From Vibrio nitrifigilis (GTDB lineage Bacteria > Pseudomonadota > Gammaproteobacteria > Enterobacterales > Vibrionaceae), in the NCBI RefSeq assembly GCF_015686695.1, contig NZ_JADPMR010000004.1, forward strand, positions 186,001 through 250,000: a DNA stretch of 64,000 nt. Reading direction: 5' to 3'. A program made the translations under genes and the position numbers. This document shows positions 54,337 through 63,512 of this stretch, piece by piece; position 1 is the first letter of the stretch, and each line of letters opens with the position of its first letter. The notes below the pieces were generated by a model, which was given only the letters and a program-made list of their open reading frames with translations, did no database searches and was not told the origin of the DNA.

Positions 54337-55209
54337 ATGAATTTTATAATGTTAGTTTCATTAGTGCTCATTTTAACTGGAACAGTTACGCTACTCCTTA
54401 CATTTTTAAAGCTCAATCGACAAAAAAAATTGGCTAGTTTTAATGTCAAATTAGAAGGTGAGCGAAATTTCAATTGGTTGGGGCTGATTCATTTCTTTAA
54501 TGGTATCTTTTCATCCGATCCCAAAGAAATTCAAAAAAAGTTTCTAGCTGCTGGGTTTTACGATAATAAATTTTCCAAATATTTCGTTGTTGTGAAGTAT
54601 GGTGTTCTTTGTTTGGGTGCCATCGGTATCCTCGTTTTAGATGTTTTTATCGACTTACCCCAAAGTAATTTTATTGTTGCTGAATCAGTGTGGTTAATCT
54701 CAGTGTTAATGGGGCCTGATACGTATTTGGCGATGAGAGCTAAATCACTCCGCCATACGATTTCAAATAAATTGCCGTATATGCTCGATTTAATGGCTGT
54801 TTGTGTTCAAACCGGTATGACTATTGAAGCTGCAATTAGCTACTTAGCTCAAGAATTCGGAGCTTTTGATAAAGATCTTAGCCATTTATTGAGAAAAGTT
54901 GATGAGCGAGCCAGGGTCGTAGGATTAGAGCAATCGCTACAAGAATTATATGCTCGTGTTCCTACTAATGAAGTTCGAAGCTTTGTAATGACTTTAAATC
55001 AAAGCTTGCAATATGGGTCTTCTATTTACAGCGTTTTAACTACCTTATCGGCTGATATTAGAGAAGTTCAACTATTACATGTTGAAGAGAAAATAGGACA
55101 ACTATCTGCAAGAATGTCGATTCCATTAATTATCTTTATCATGGTTCCTATTGTTATTTTGATTGCAGCTCCAGGTATTATGAGGTTATTACAACATGCG
55201 CATTTTTAA
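54337..55209 (+). CDS. tadC: Pilus assembly platform protein TadC, first locus
   Basis: A 290-residue GspF-type inner-membrane protein that complements TadB. ISNKLPYMLDLMAVCVQTGM near residue 145 starts the T2SSF domain, and LNQSLQYGSSIYSVLTTLS and KIGQLSARMSIPLIIFIMVP close it. Its last 14 bases overlap tadD. Confidence 0.94.
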   Translation: MNFIMLVSLVLILTGTVTLLLTFLKLNRQKKLASFNVKLEGERNFNWLGLIHFFNGIFSSDPKEIQKKFLAAGFYDNKFSKYFVVVKYGVLCLGAIGILVLDVFIDLPQSNFIVAESVWLISVLMGPDTYLAMRAKSLRHTISNKLPYMLDLMAVCVQTGMTIEAAISYLAQEFGAFDKDLSHLLRKVDERARVVGLEQSLQELYARVPTNEVRSFVMTLNQSLQYGSSIYSVLTTLSADIREVQLLHVEEKIGQLSARMSIPLIIFIMVPIVILIAAPGIMRLLQHAHF

Positions 55210-55969
55210 TCTATTACTTTTTATTTTTGGACTGAGCCTTCTATCTGGATGTACGAATAAACCATCAATTGAGTTCTCTGATCAAACAAATGAGAAAATT
55301 CTTAAAAGTAGCGGTAATACACAGAAGTTGATCGAATTCTATAAAAAGCAGTTAACGAAACAGGAGCGATCCGATACCCGGTTAAAGTTGGTCTCGACTT
55401 ATGAAAGTACGGGGGATTTTTCGTCAGCGTTATTTTATTTAAAACCGATACTTAATCAAAAGCAAGATCTTGAGGTAAAAGTAGAGTTACTTGCAGGTAG
55501 AGCCTACTTGAACCTTCATCAGTTTTCTCAAGCTGAAATTTTTCTCAGTGACGCGAATAAGCGTAAACCCGCAGATGCCGAAGTGATGAATTTGCTCGGA
55601 GTATTATCTTGTTATCAAGGGAAATTATCACAAGCTCAAATATGGTTTTCTAAAGCACGAGCCTCTATGGGAAACGATCAGACCATAAAGAATAACCTGG
55701 CATTAGTTTCCTTATTGCAAGGTGATTATATGACGGCTCGCCGTTTACTTGAATCGTTGGTGGTAAACGATGAATTAGATAATAAAAAAGTGACTGCAAA
55801 TTTGGCAGTTGTTTATGCAAAGCAAGGTGATAAACAAGCTTTTTCACAATTGACAAAATCCTTATCTAAAGAACAAAGCAATGCACTTTATATGCAGTTA
55901 AGTGAATTGAGATTGGTCAATTTACAAAGTTTGTCAGTTGGTTCCAATATGGCGCCTATAGAGAATTAA
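55196..55969 (+). CDS. tadD: TPR lipoprotein TadD, first locus
   Basis: A 257-residue lipoprotein with lipobox GLSLLSGCTN (Cys near residue 19). Several tetratricopeptide-like repeats follow from about residue 60 (LKLVSTYESTGDFSSALFYL, AEVMNLLGVLSCYQGKLSQA). TadD-type proteins act as pilotins or scaffolds for the secretin. The gene begins inside tadC, so translation is coupled. Confidence 0.9.
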   Translation: MRIFNLLLFIFGLSLLSGCTNKPSIEFSDQTNEKILKSSGNTQKLIEFYKKQLTKQERSDTRLKLVSTYESTGDFSSALFYLKPILNQKQDLEVKVELLAGRAYLNLHQFSQAEIFLSDANKRKPADAEVMNLLGVLSCYQGKLSQAQIWFSKARASMGNDQTIKNNLALVSLLQGDYMTARRLLESLVVNDELDNKKVTANLAVVYAKQGDKQAFSQLTKSLSKEQSNALYMQLSELRLVNLQSLSVGSNMAPIEN

Positions 55970-55973
55970 TAAA

Positions 55974-56489
55974 ATGATGAGGGTTTTCCATAAAAGACAA
56001 AAGCAAACTGGTGTTGCATCTATCGAATTTGCTGTTGGGTTTATTTTCTTTTGGTTGATGTGTATGGCGTGGGTTGAAATGAGCTATTTATCTTACGTTT
56101 CTGCAATTGGTGACCTCGCCATTTCACAAGCGGCATTGCATAGTAAACGCCTTGAAACCTCTACAGAATTTCTTGCAGACTTCAAAAGCACCTTAAGTAA
56201 GAGTGATAGCCTATGGAAATATGTGGCTGATGCTGATGATTTTACCTATAGCATTCGCTACATCAGTAGTTATGACGATTTATCACAAGTTACTGAAAAT
56301 TGTAAAAATGATGATAGTGAAGATAACAGTGCTGAATGTGGTACAGCATCAGATTCTGCCATTGCCATATATCATATTAGCTACAATGCACCACCAATTT
56401 TTAACTACTTTTTAGACGGTGACACTCTGTTTGCTCGTGAAGCGATCGTAATACAGGAATATCAACGTAGTGACTTCAATATCAACTAA
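55974..56489 (+). CDS. tadE: Pseudopilin TadE, first locus
   Basis: A 171-residue minor pseudopilin. The prepilin-like N-terminus reads KQTGVASIEFAVGFIFFWLM, with the Glu needed for assembly. The body is soluble and has two cysteines that may pair (ENCKND and AECGTA). It is encoded just before tadF, with a 20-base overlap. Confidence 0.88.
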   Translation: MMRVFHKRQKQTGVASIEFAVGFIFFWLMCMAWVEMSYLSYVSAIGDLAISQAALHSKRLETSTEFLADFKSTLSKSDSLWKYVADADDFTYSIRYISSYDDLSQVTENCKNDDSEDNSAECGTASDSAIAIYHISYNAPPIFNYFLDGDTLFAREAIVIQEYQRSDFNIN

Positions 56490-57045
56490 GCAACATGGAA
56501 ACTTTATGATCGAGTTTGCCATCGTGGGTATCTTTTTTGCCATGCTACTCGTATTTAGTGCGGATATCGTTATCAAATTGAGTACAAAAGGTAAACTTGA
56601 TCGTTTGTCCTATTCAATAGCTAACGTAATAAAAGAAAGAACGCAACTTTTTGGTGAAAGTGATAGTAGTGATGATGATTATGAAGTGAGTGATTCTCAA
56701 GCGAAAGAAGCTTATATCATTACAGTCAACTCCTTGAAAAGGACAGTTCACAATTTTGATTCCAGCCAATTCGGCTTTGATCTAAAAGTAAGACAGCGCT
56801 CAGATTATGGTACTGGTGATCAATTAGTGGACGTTGCGGATTGGAATAGTACAGAAAAGGGAATTAGTGGAGCGAATTGTGAAGGAGCTGTACCGGATAA
56901 AGAGCTTATATTTCAGACGTCTTGGGGGCGTTCTTCAACTGTTTATCAAGTAACGCTTTGTTACGATACTGTGAACTGGTTTGGGGAATTGGTAGGTAAA
57001 GATTTCTCAACTATTGCCGTTAGTTCATTAGCAATAGGACGTTAA
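56470..57045 (+). CDS. tadF: Pseudopilin TadF, first locus
   Basis: A 191-residue minor pseudopilin. The N-terminus HGNFMIEFAIVGIFFAMLL keeps the conserved IEF element and a membrane helix. The GTG start at 56470, inside tadE, includes the whole short leader; an ATG at residue 13 would remove it. The body has a paired-cysteine pattern (GANCEGA, TLCYDT). Confidence 0.86.
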   Translation: MTSISTKQHGNFMIEFAIVGIFFAMLLVFSADIVIKLSTKGKLDRLSYSIANVIKERTQLFGESDSSDDDYEVSDSQAKEAYIITVNSLKRTVHNFDSSQFGFDLKVRQRSDYGTGDQLVDVADWNSTEKGISGANCEGAVPDKELIFQTSWGRSSTVYQVTLCYDTVNWFGELVGKDFSTIAVSSLAIGR

Positions 57046-57047
57046 TA

Positions 57048-58391
57048 ATGGCTATGCAATTGAAGAACAAACAACATGGTCATGCAGCAATGCTGTTTGC
57101 AATGTTGATTCCACTCCTTTTTGGTGTATTTATCTTAGGTACCGACGGTGCAAGAGCGCTTCAAGACAAGGCCCGCTTAGAAGAAGCTGCGGAAATGGCC
57201 GCTCTTGCTATTGCAGGTCAGAGCGGTTCAACCGATGACGCGCATGATGAAATGGCAAGTAATTATATTCAATACTACTTCCCCTATGCTGAAGTGACGG
57301 ATATAGAAACACATGATATCGCTTGTGAAGATAATACTGATTGTGATCCATCTGCATCGGCATCTGAGCGGTTTTTCGAATACACAGTTGCTGCTAAGAT
57401 ATCGCAGCCTAATTGGTTTTCCAGTGACACGATAGAAACAAGTTTTGGCGATAATTTAACCGTTGGTGGTTACTCTTCGGCTCGAAAATACCAATCAAAG
57501 ACCGTTGATATTGTTTTGGTCTCAGATTTTTCTTCGTCTATGTTTAACTCTGTGACTTCTGCTCGTGACGCTAAATACATAGAACTTAAAGATATCATTT
57601 CTGAGGTATCAGAAACGTTAGAAGAATACAACGAGAAAACCAATACCAACAAGAATACGCTATCTTTTGTTGGGTTTAACTCATATGTTTATGGACCTAG
57701 TTCAATATCTGGTACGAAGACGGCCACAACTAGCTCAACGACCAAAACAAAATCTTATAGCGGTTATCCGTACTATAGCTATCTAGTGTGCAAAAGTGAT
57801 GAAATTAACAAATATGGGAACCCTCATCCTAAAGAAGATGGATGGTGCACAAATAGTTACGACGATATCGATTTTAGTTCGACAGTAAGCCATATTTTTA
57901 GCAGCGATGATTATTTCCTGCCTACGTCAACACAAAGCTCACAAAACGTATTCTATACATTAGATTTAACTTCTGACTTCGAAAGTTTTAACAATACTAT
58001 CAGCGGGTTTGAACCTGATGGTACAACTGCGTTTTATTCAGGACTGATACGCGGTGCTCAAATAGCAAACCAAGGAAGTAATCCACGTCGATTGATCATC
58101 ATTTTATCTGATGGAATGAATACTCACACAGATATCACTGACACTTTAATAGCTAATGATCTCTGTTCAACTATTACCGATCACTTAAATAGCCTTAAAA
58201 CTGTTTCTGGTGACACTGTAAAATCTAGATTATTCGCAATTGGTTTTGGCTACAAGGTGAGTAGCTATCCACAAATGGGAGAGTGTGTTGGCGATGATAA
58301 TGTTTACGATGCTACTGATAGTGATTCAATTAAAGACAAAATTCTTGAACTCATCGCAGAAGAAATGGGGCGTTTGTCGCCTGTGAATTAA
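57048..58391 (+). CDS. tadG: TadG-like pilus protein with von Willebrand factor A domain, first locus
   Basis: A 447-residue protein. The N-terminus (KQHGHAAMLFAMLIPLLFGV) is a TadE-type leader and helix, followed by the pilin-like GTDGARALQDKARLEEAAE. A VWA domain begins near residue 150 with the metal-site motif VSDFSSSM and continues with IILSDGMNTH near 355. It would be anchored in the inner membrane with the VWA part in the periplasm or at the pilus tip. AGGACG precedes the ATG. Confidence 0.92.
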   Translation: MAMQLKNKQHGHAAMLFAMLIPLLFGVFILGTDGARALQDKARLEEAAEMAALAIAGQSGSTDDAHDEMASNYIQYYFPYAEVTDIETHDIACEDNTDCDPSASASERFFEYTVAAKISQPNWFSSDTIETSFGDNLTVGGYSSARKYQSKTVDIVLVSDFSSSMFNSVTSARDAKYIELKDIISEVSETLEEYNEKTNTNKNTLSFVGFNSYVYGPSSISGTKTATTSSTTKTKSYSGYPYYSYLVCKSDEINKYGNPHPKEDGWCTNSYDDIDFSSTVSHIFSSDDYFLPTSTQSSQNVFYTLDLTSDFESFNNTISGFEPDGTTAFYSGLIRGAQIANQGSNPRRLIIILSDGMNTHTDITDTLIANDLCSTITDHLNSLKTVSGDTVKSRLFAIGFGYKVSSYPQMGECVGDDNVYDATDSDSIKDKILELIAEEMGRLSPVN

Positions 58392-58403
58392 GAAGGATTA
58401 ATC

Positions 58404-59030
58404 ATGAGAACAAAAGTATTCACGATGATAACGGCTAGTTGCATTTCTTATAACGTATTTGCTGATAATGATTCTATGTATTCATATCTGTGCCAGCATG
58501 CTGAAAATACAGAAACCTATCAGGTTCGTACCGCAACTCACGCTAAAACATTGGTAATGTATCCCGGTGACAGTTTACAAACAAAATCGACTGATACGGT
58601 TAATGATGTTGATTGGATTAAAGCCAATATTAAACCGGAACAGTTACCCAAAAATTGTTTAAGTTACGTATTAAGCCAAGGATACTGGGAGCAGGGTAAA
58701 GGAATTGCTCGTTTTCATTTTCAATTCGACAGTAGTGAATTAAGTGCAAATGATGAACAGATTTTGTCACGAGTGTTTGAATTAGTTAAAAACGTGCCTA
58801 ACGTCACTCTTGTTGGACATACTGATAACGTAGGTAGTAAAGAATATAACCAGCAATTAGGTTTCAAACGCGCTGAGTGGGTTTCGAAGCTATTAACATC
58901 AAAAACTAAGAGCATTGAAACAACAGTGAGTAGCCGGGGAGAAACACAACCATTATCGTTAAGTAATAATAAATCTGGCAGGGCCTTAAATCGACGGGTA
59001 GAGGTTTTTTTAGAGAACAATGAGCAATAG
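58404..59030 (+). CDS. OmpA-family peptidoglycan-binding protein, end of first tad locus
   Basis: A 208-residue periplasmic protein with an N-terminal signal peptide (TASCISYNVFADN). The C-terminal OmpA domain (about 105-205) has FHFQFDSSELSANDEQ, LVGHTDNVGSKEYNQQLGFK, and the ending GRALNRRVEVF. OmpA-like proteins at this place are common in Vibrio tad loci and probably anchor the machine to the cell wall. GAAGGA precedes the ATG. Confidence 0.93.
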   Translation: MRTKVFTMITASCISYNVFADNDSMYSYLCQHAENTETYQVRTATHAKTLVMYPGDSLQTKSTDTVNDVDWIKANIKPEQLPKNCLSYVLSQGYWEQGKGIARFHFQFDSSELSANDEQILSRVFELVKNVPNVTLVGHTDNVGSKEYNQQLGFKRAEWVSKLLTSKTKSIETTVSSRGETQPLSLSNNKSGRALNRRVEVFLENNEQ

Positions 59031-59160
59031 CATAGTTCGTTTTTGGCTAAACATACTGATTTATATTTAGAGGGTGAGTTTCATTCCCTCCTAATCTGGA
59101 TTGCTACTTTTTAACGCTGAATAGCTTTATCTTCAAAGCGCACATTGGATTGACGGTTCA

Positions 59161-59309
59161 TACATTCTCGCCCTTCGGGAGCTCATCAACAAACCTATTT
59201 CTGCGCTCAATCACGTTGAAAGGGAATAACTATTCCTGCCGTGATTGAGCTTGACGTAGGCTCGTTGATGAAGCACTGAACCCTGCATCTTGAGGTCATT
59301 TGGGTATAG
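59161..59309 (-). repeat. Dispersed Vibrio repeat, long palindromic copy 3
   Basis: TCATCAAC at 59183 and its mirrored region ending at 59271 delimit imperfect 32-base arms whose inner ends CTCAATCACG and CGTGATTGAG pair perfectly. A central GGGAATAACTATTCC dyad lies between them. The right end reads GCATCTTGAGG then GGGTATA, the inverse of the end motif of the copies at 37727 and 39631. Such elements are familiar in Vibrio intergenic DNA. Confidence 0.8.
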
Positions 59310-59511
59310 TAACCTTTATCAAATGGGTAAACAGGTTATTTTGCCGATTTGATTTAGTGAATTTGTATCAATTGATGATGATAGTAATCATATAAAGCCT
59401 TCCACCTATCAAAATATACCCATAAAGTAGTATTATTATTTTAAAATTATTATCACTAACTTCTACGTGTTTTTTACTATTACATTTAGTGTTGGGACAA
59501 AATGTACCGTG

Positions 59512-59560
59512 TTTTTACCTTTTAAATGAGTTTCATAGAAACTCATTTAAAAGGTAAAAA
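59512..59560. repeat. Perfect 23-bp hairpin
   Basis: The left arm 59512-59534 (from TTTTTACC to GAGTTTC) is exactly complementary to 59538-59560 (GAAACTC to GGTAAAAA), with a 3-base loop ATA. It starts with T and ends with A on the plus strand, the reverse of what a terminator needs, and it lies nearly 500 bases from the nearest gene end. Confidence 0.9.
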
Positions 59561-60135
59561 ATCTATGTTATCTACCACTAGTACCTCGTTTTTCAAATTA
59601 AATTCACCCTAATACTATTTGGGTATAAAATCACGATTCATTTATAAATCACTCTTTAAATTTGACATAGAATAAATAATGTCTATATTTAAAAGTTTTG
59701 CCTATTTTATTTTTTTATAATATTTGTATGTTAATACTTTATGATTACATATTTTTTTATAAAAAACAGTTACTTAGTTTCATTAGATTAAATTAACATT
59801 TTTAATGATATAAATGTAAATATTCTTATATAAGATACATATGTATCTGTGTTGAAAATATTTTATTTTTATCTCTATTCACAATGAAAATGTTTCGGTA
59901 AATTTCATTCCGTCGTTAAGACAAAGAAACAGATAGCGAAGTACAGTTTTAGACTTTCTATCATTATTTAAATTTAATTATTGAAACAGACTTAAGTACC
60001 ACGAAAGTACAACAAAGATACTCAGTGTTACTAATTATTAGTTGAAGTAAAAATTGCTTAGGTAACATCATGTCACACCCGAACAGTTATTTATTATTAG
60101 CAATAAAATAAGTCGTTAGTTGGAAGGAAAAAATC

Positions 60136-60357
60136 ATGTTAAACAATATTACTACCAAGCTATGTTCTAAAATTTCTGCATTTATTAAAGATCAACGCGG
60201 AGTTACAGCGATTGAATATGCAATCATTGGTGTAGCAATCTCTGCTATCGTTTTATCTGTTTTCAACTCAAGTCTTGGCGATGCGCTAACAGGTGCTATG
60301 AGCTCTATTACGTCAAATATCGGTCAAGCTGGCGTTGTTTCTGGTTCTGGTAGCTAA
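60136..60357 (+). CDS. flp: Flp-type major pilin, second tad locus
   Basis: A 73-residue type IVb prepilin, closely similar to the first: leader DQRG, then VTAIEYAIIGVAISAIVLSVF. The C-terminus differs (GQAGVVSGSGS at the end). GGAAGGAAAAAA precedes the ATG. It opens the second tad locus, and the sequence divergence at the C-terminus would give its pilus a different surface. Confidence 0.96.
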   Translation: MLNNITTKLCSKISAFIKDQRGVTAIEYAIIGVAISAIVLSVFNSSLGDALTGAMSSITSNIGQAGVVSGSGS

Positions 60358-60382
60358 TCAGTTCCTAATTTAAAGAGGAATG

Positions 60383-60853
60383 ATGAATTCTTTCTTTAAT
60401 ATTCATTGGCAAGGGCTTTTAGTTTTAATACTGGCCCTTGTCTTAATGAAATTATTAGTTACTGACGTACTATACAGAAGAATCAGTAACCTTGATGTAA
60501 TAATTATTCTAATAACAATTTTAATTTTACGTTTAAATGAGATCGATTACCGAGTAACAACTCAATTTCTTTTGGTTTTAGGATTGGGTTTTTTAGTTGT
60601 TTCCTTTGGTATTTGTGGTGCAGGTGATATCAAATTATTAAGTGTATTGTCATTAGCAATCCATCCAAACTGGTTCATACTTGTTATTGTTCTTATGCTT
60701 TGGCTAGGCGGAATATTGGCAGGTTCAATTTGGCTGTTTTATAAGTTTAGATATCCTAATCAGCGTTATACCGGCGGCGTTCCGTATGCTATCCCAATTG
60801 TTATCAGTTGTAGCTTTGGAATGTGGCTCACCATGATCTCGACGGCGTTATAA
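60383..60853 (+). CDS. cpaA: Flp prepilin peptidase CpaA/TadV, second locus
   Basis: A 156-residue A24 peptidase with several membrane helices. Active-site candidates lie in VTDVLYRRISNLDV and the GICGAGDIKLL aspartate. Two adjacent ATGs (60380 and 60383) are available after AAAGAGG, in contrast to the first copy, which has none. The last 12 or so codons read into the next gene's leader region without overlap. Confidence 0.93.
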   Translation: MNSFFNIHWQGLLVLILALVLMKLLVTDVLYRRISNLDVIIILITILILRLNEIDYRVTTQFLLVLGLGFLVVSFGICGAGDIKLLSVLSLAIHPNWFILVIVLMLWLGGILAGSIWLFYKFRYPNQRYTGGVPYAIPIVISCSFGMWLTMISTAL

Positions 60854-60873
60854 TAACAACGTTAGGTGCAGGC

Positions 60874-61659
60874 ATGAATATCAAACTCATGATTGTTATT
60901 GCGATAATAGCGATCGGTGTCGGTGTCTATGGTATGAACCATAGAAAAATTATCTCTCCCTCGACCCCTAAAGTTGAGGTCAAAGAAAAAACTATTGCGG
61001 TCTATGTTGCAAAAAAGCAACTGCAACCGGGTGATAGTATTACATCCCAAACTATCTCTATTGAAAACTGGTCGGAAACTAAGGCACGTTCTCAAGGTAT
61101 CACTGGTGCAATATCTATTAATTATTCTCTAGATCCTGTGGCTAAAGTAATTATTGAACCAGGGACAGTCATATCAAAAAGTTCTTTCGCGATAGCAACA
61201 GACGTAGATTATATCGATTTTATTATTAATGAGGGTATGACTCCATATCCTTTACAAGTTGAATCTAAATCTATTATTGGTGGCGTTATTAGAACAAATA
61301 GTTTTGTAGATATTATGGCTCTTGCCTCTGGGTCGCAAAACTTAGCCAATGACCGTTCTATTAAATCCTATAAGGATGTTTCACTGTCTCCAATATTAAC
61401 GAACATAAAAGTACTTAAGATTTCTGAAGAGAAGTCAGGTGCTAAAGGAAAGTCGGCAGACGAAAAGTCGACCTTAATACTGGAAGTTACGCCGAAACAA
61501 GTGGCTACGTTGACCATTGCTCAGCGTATCGCTCAGTTAGAAATCCACCAATCTGTTAAGGGCGCAACTGCCAAAGACTTATCTGCTAACGCGGGTGACG
61601 TTTTAGAGTCTTATCACGCGATAAGAGAGTTTCGTGCTGGTAGCATGACCGTTAAATAG
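60874..61659 (+). CDS. cpaB: Flp pilus assembly protein CpaB/RcpC, second locus
   Basis: A 261-residue paralogue of the first cpaB: an N-terminal helix (KLMIVIAIIAIGVGVYGM), a SAF domain with VYVAKKQLQPGDSITSQT, and the RcpC part with SIIGGVIRTNSFVDIMALAS. The ATG at 60874 gives the same start (MNIKL) as the first copy and has AGGTG upstream. Conserved ending NAGDVLESYHA is shared with the first copy. Confidence 0.91.
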   Translation: MNIKLMIVIAIIAIGVGVYGMNHRKIISPSTPKVEVKEKTIAVYVAKKQLQPGDSITSQTISIENWSETKARSQGITGAISINYSLDPVAKVIIEPGTVISKSSFAIATDVDYIDFIINEGMTPYPLQVESKSIIGGVIRTNSFVDIMALASGSQNLANDRSIKSYKDVSLSPILTNIKVLKISEEKSGAKGKSADEKSTLILEVTPKQVATLTIAQRIAQLEIHQSVKGATAKDLSANAGDVLESYHAIREFRAGSMTVK

Positions 61660-61666
61660 GTGATGT

Positions 61667-62995
61667 ATGTATTACATAAAAAAAGTTGTTCAATTGCTAC
61701 CTACATTATTATTCGCTAGTTTGCTTATAGCATTCTCTTCTCAAGTGAATGCAGCAAGGCTATTTAGCGTCAATAAGGATGAAGCGAAATCGATTCGTTT
61801 ATCTAAAGACATCAGTTCTGTTTTTATTTCTAACCCTGCTATCGCTGATTATTCAACTATAGGTAAACGTACTCTTGTTGTATATGGGAAAAGTGTCGGT
61901 AGAACTTCGCTCATTATATTCGACGGCGATAATCATACTATTTTAGAGCGCACCATTGTGGTTAACACGAGTCTCATTAATGTTGAGCAGCATGTTGCAA
62001 TCAAATACCCAGATCTCGATATAGAAATTTATAACCTCGGGGATAAAGTGGTTTTAAATGGTACTGTTGCGACGGAATCACAGAAAAATGGTATTGAACG
62101 CCTAGTTGGTGAGCTTTTAGGAAAGTCTGGCACTGAAGAAAAACTGATGGCAGGTGAAGGTGGAACTCAATTGATCGCCACAAAATACAGCTATAAAGGT
62201 ATTGTCAATAATTTGAAAGTGGCCACCACTAAACAAGTTAATGTCAAATTAACGGTAGCTGAAGTCTCTCAGTCGTTTGTCGAAAACTTAGGATTCCAAT
62301 TTTATAACAACGGCTCTAACGGTAGCTTCATCAATTCCATTGTCAATTTTAGTGCAAGTGACATTGTATCGATCATTAACGCGGTCGCAGATAATTCGAT
62401 TGGACAAGTTTTAGCAGAGCCTAATATCTCGGTCATTTCTGGCGGCACAGCAAGTTTCCTTGTCGGCGGCGAGTTACCTGTTGTCACTTCATCGGATAGC
62501 GGTAGTAGTGTGAGCTATCGGGAGTATGGGATTAAGCTCAATTTAACGGCTAACGTAGAACAAGACGACAAAATAAAACTAGCGATTATGCCTGAAGTGA
62601 GCTCATTAGATAGTCAGTATAGAAACGCGACGTATGATGTGCCAGCACTAAAAACACGCAAGGCCAGTACTACAGTTGAGTTAGCTGATGGGCAAAGTTT
62701 TGTCTTGGCAGGATTGCTCAATAATGAGGAAGTTGAGTCTCTATCAAAAATACCTTTTATCGGTGATATCCCTATTTTAGGTGCGTTGTTCCGTTACTCA
62801 AAAACAGAACGAAAGAAAACTGAATTAGTGATCGTTGCGACGGTTAGCTTAGTTAAGCCTTTAGATAGTAAGCAGGTGAAACTGCCAGATTTTCAGAGAA
62901 CAACCAATTTGGAACGTTTATTTGATGTTCATCCTGACAAAAATGAAGACGATCCTACTCGTGAGTGGTTAGTTGAGGGAGGGTTTATCCAATGA
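61667..62995 (+). CDS. cpaC: Flp pilus secretin CpaC/RcpA, second locus
   Basis: A 442-residue secretin paralogue with signal peptide ending near residue 30 (SSQVNAARLF). SSVFISNPAIADYSTIGKR opens the N-terminal domain; NVKLTVAEVSQSFVENLGF and SKIPFIGDIPILGALFRYS are nearly identical to the first copy. Where the first has a Ser-rich linker, this one has GTEEKLMAGEGGTQL. The stop overlaps the next ATG. Confidence 0.95.
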   Translation: MYYIKKVVQLLPTLLFASLLIAFSSQVNAARLFSVNKDEAKSIRLSKDISSVFISNPAIADYSTIGKRTLVVYGKSVGRTSLIIFDGDNHTILERTIVVNTSLINVEQHVAIKYPDLDIEIYNLGDKVVLNGTVATESQKNGIERLVGELLGKSGTEEKLMAGEGGTQLIATKYSYKGIVNNLKVATTKQVNVKLTVAEVSQSFVENLGFQFYNNGSNGSFINSIVNFSASDIVSIINAVADNSIGQVLAEPNISVISGGTASFLVGGELPVVTSSDSGSSVSYREYGIKLNLTANVEQDDKIKLAIMPEVSSLDSQYRNATYDVPALKTRKASTTVELADGQSFVLAGLLNNEEVESLSKIPFIGDIPILGALFRYSKTERKKTELVIVATVSLVKPLDSKQVKLPDFQRTTNLERLFDVHPDKNEDDPTREWLVEGGFIQ

Positions 62996-63501
62996 TTATT
63001 CCTGGTTTATTTACTTATATTAAGTGGGTCGCAATCTATTTTGTGATGGTCTTTCTTTGGGGATGCAGTTCTTCTGTTGATCCTAAAGGTATGGAGCTTG
63101 AACTATATCCTGTTACCGCGAAGTTGACGTTGGACATTCGTCAGTATGAAGGAGCAAAGCAAGCTATCGTAACGTTTGTTCAAACTCACAAAGAACAGTT
63201 GCTTTTTTCCAAAGTTGAATTAAATGCCAGTTCAAAATCGGCAGCTAAATTGACCCAATTTGCACGTAAACAATTAACTAAGGTTGGGGTGGATCCGATC
63301 AATATAAGTGTCAAACAAAGCCATACCGATCAGTCTCATTTTTTAATTCAATTTACCGAATATATCGTTAAAACTGAACGTTGTGAGCCTACTTCAATTT
63401 GGTCTATTTCTTCAATGAAAAATAATTACGGTTGTTATGTTGAAGGTAATCGTTGGCAGACGATGACTAACCCAGAACGCTCTGCTGGAATTAATGAATA
63501 G
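62992..63501 (+). CDS. Pilus assembly lipoprotein, RcpB/CpaD-like, second locus
   Basis: A 169-residue predicted lipoprotein (lipobox FLWGCSS, Cys near residue 25), the same length as its paralogue. The C-terminal GCYVEGNRWQTMTNPERSAG repeats the first copy's pattern; the middle is much less conserved. This preserved tail is probably the functional contact to the secretin or cell wall. Confidence 0.78.
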   Translation: MIIPGLFTYIKWVAIYFVMVFLWGCSSSVDPKGMELELYPVTAKLTLDIRQYEGAKQAIVTFVQTHKEQLLFSKVELNASSKSAAKLTQFARKQLTKVGVDPINISVKQSHTDQSHFLIQFTEYIVKTERCEPTSIWSISSMKNNYGCYVEGNRWQTMTNPERSAGINE

Positions 63502-63512
63502 GAAGGTACCAT

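Larger units (their letters stand above)
59031..60135. other. 1.1-kb AT-rich spacer between two tad loci
   Basis: No gene is seen. It holds a palindromic dispersed-repeat copy (59161-59309) and a perfect 23-bp hairpin (59512-59560), listed separately. From 59600 to 60100 it is extremely AT-rich. The promoter for the second flp gene must lie here, possibly within the last 200 bases. Confidence 0.7.

Noticed and set aside
59512..59560. Terminator of the first tad operon
   Set aside because: It is nearly 500 bases past the last gene and lacks a following T-run on either strand.
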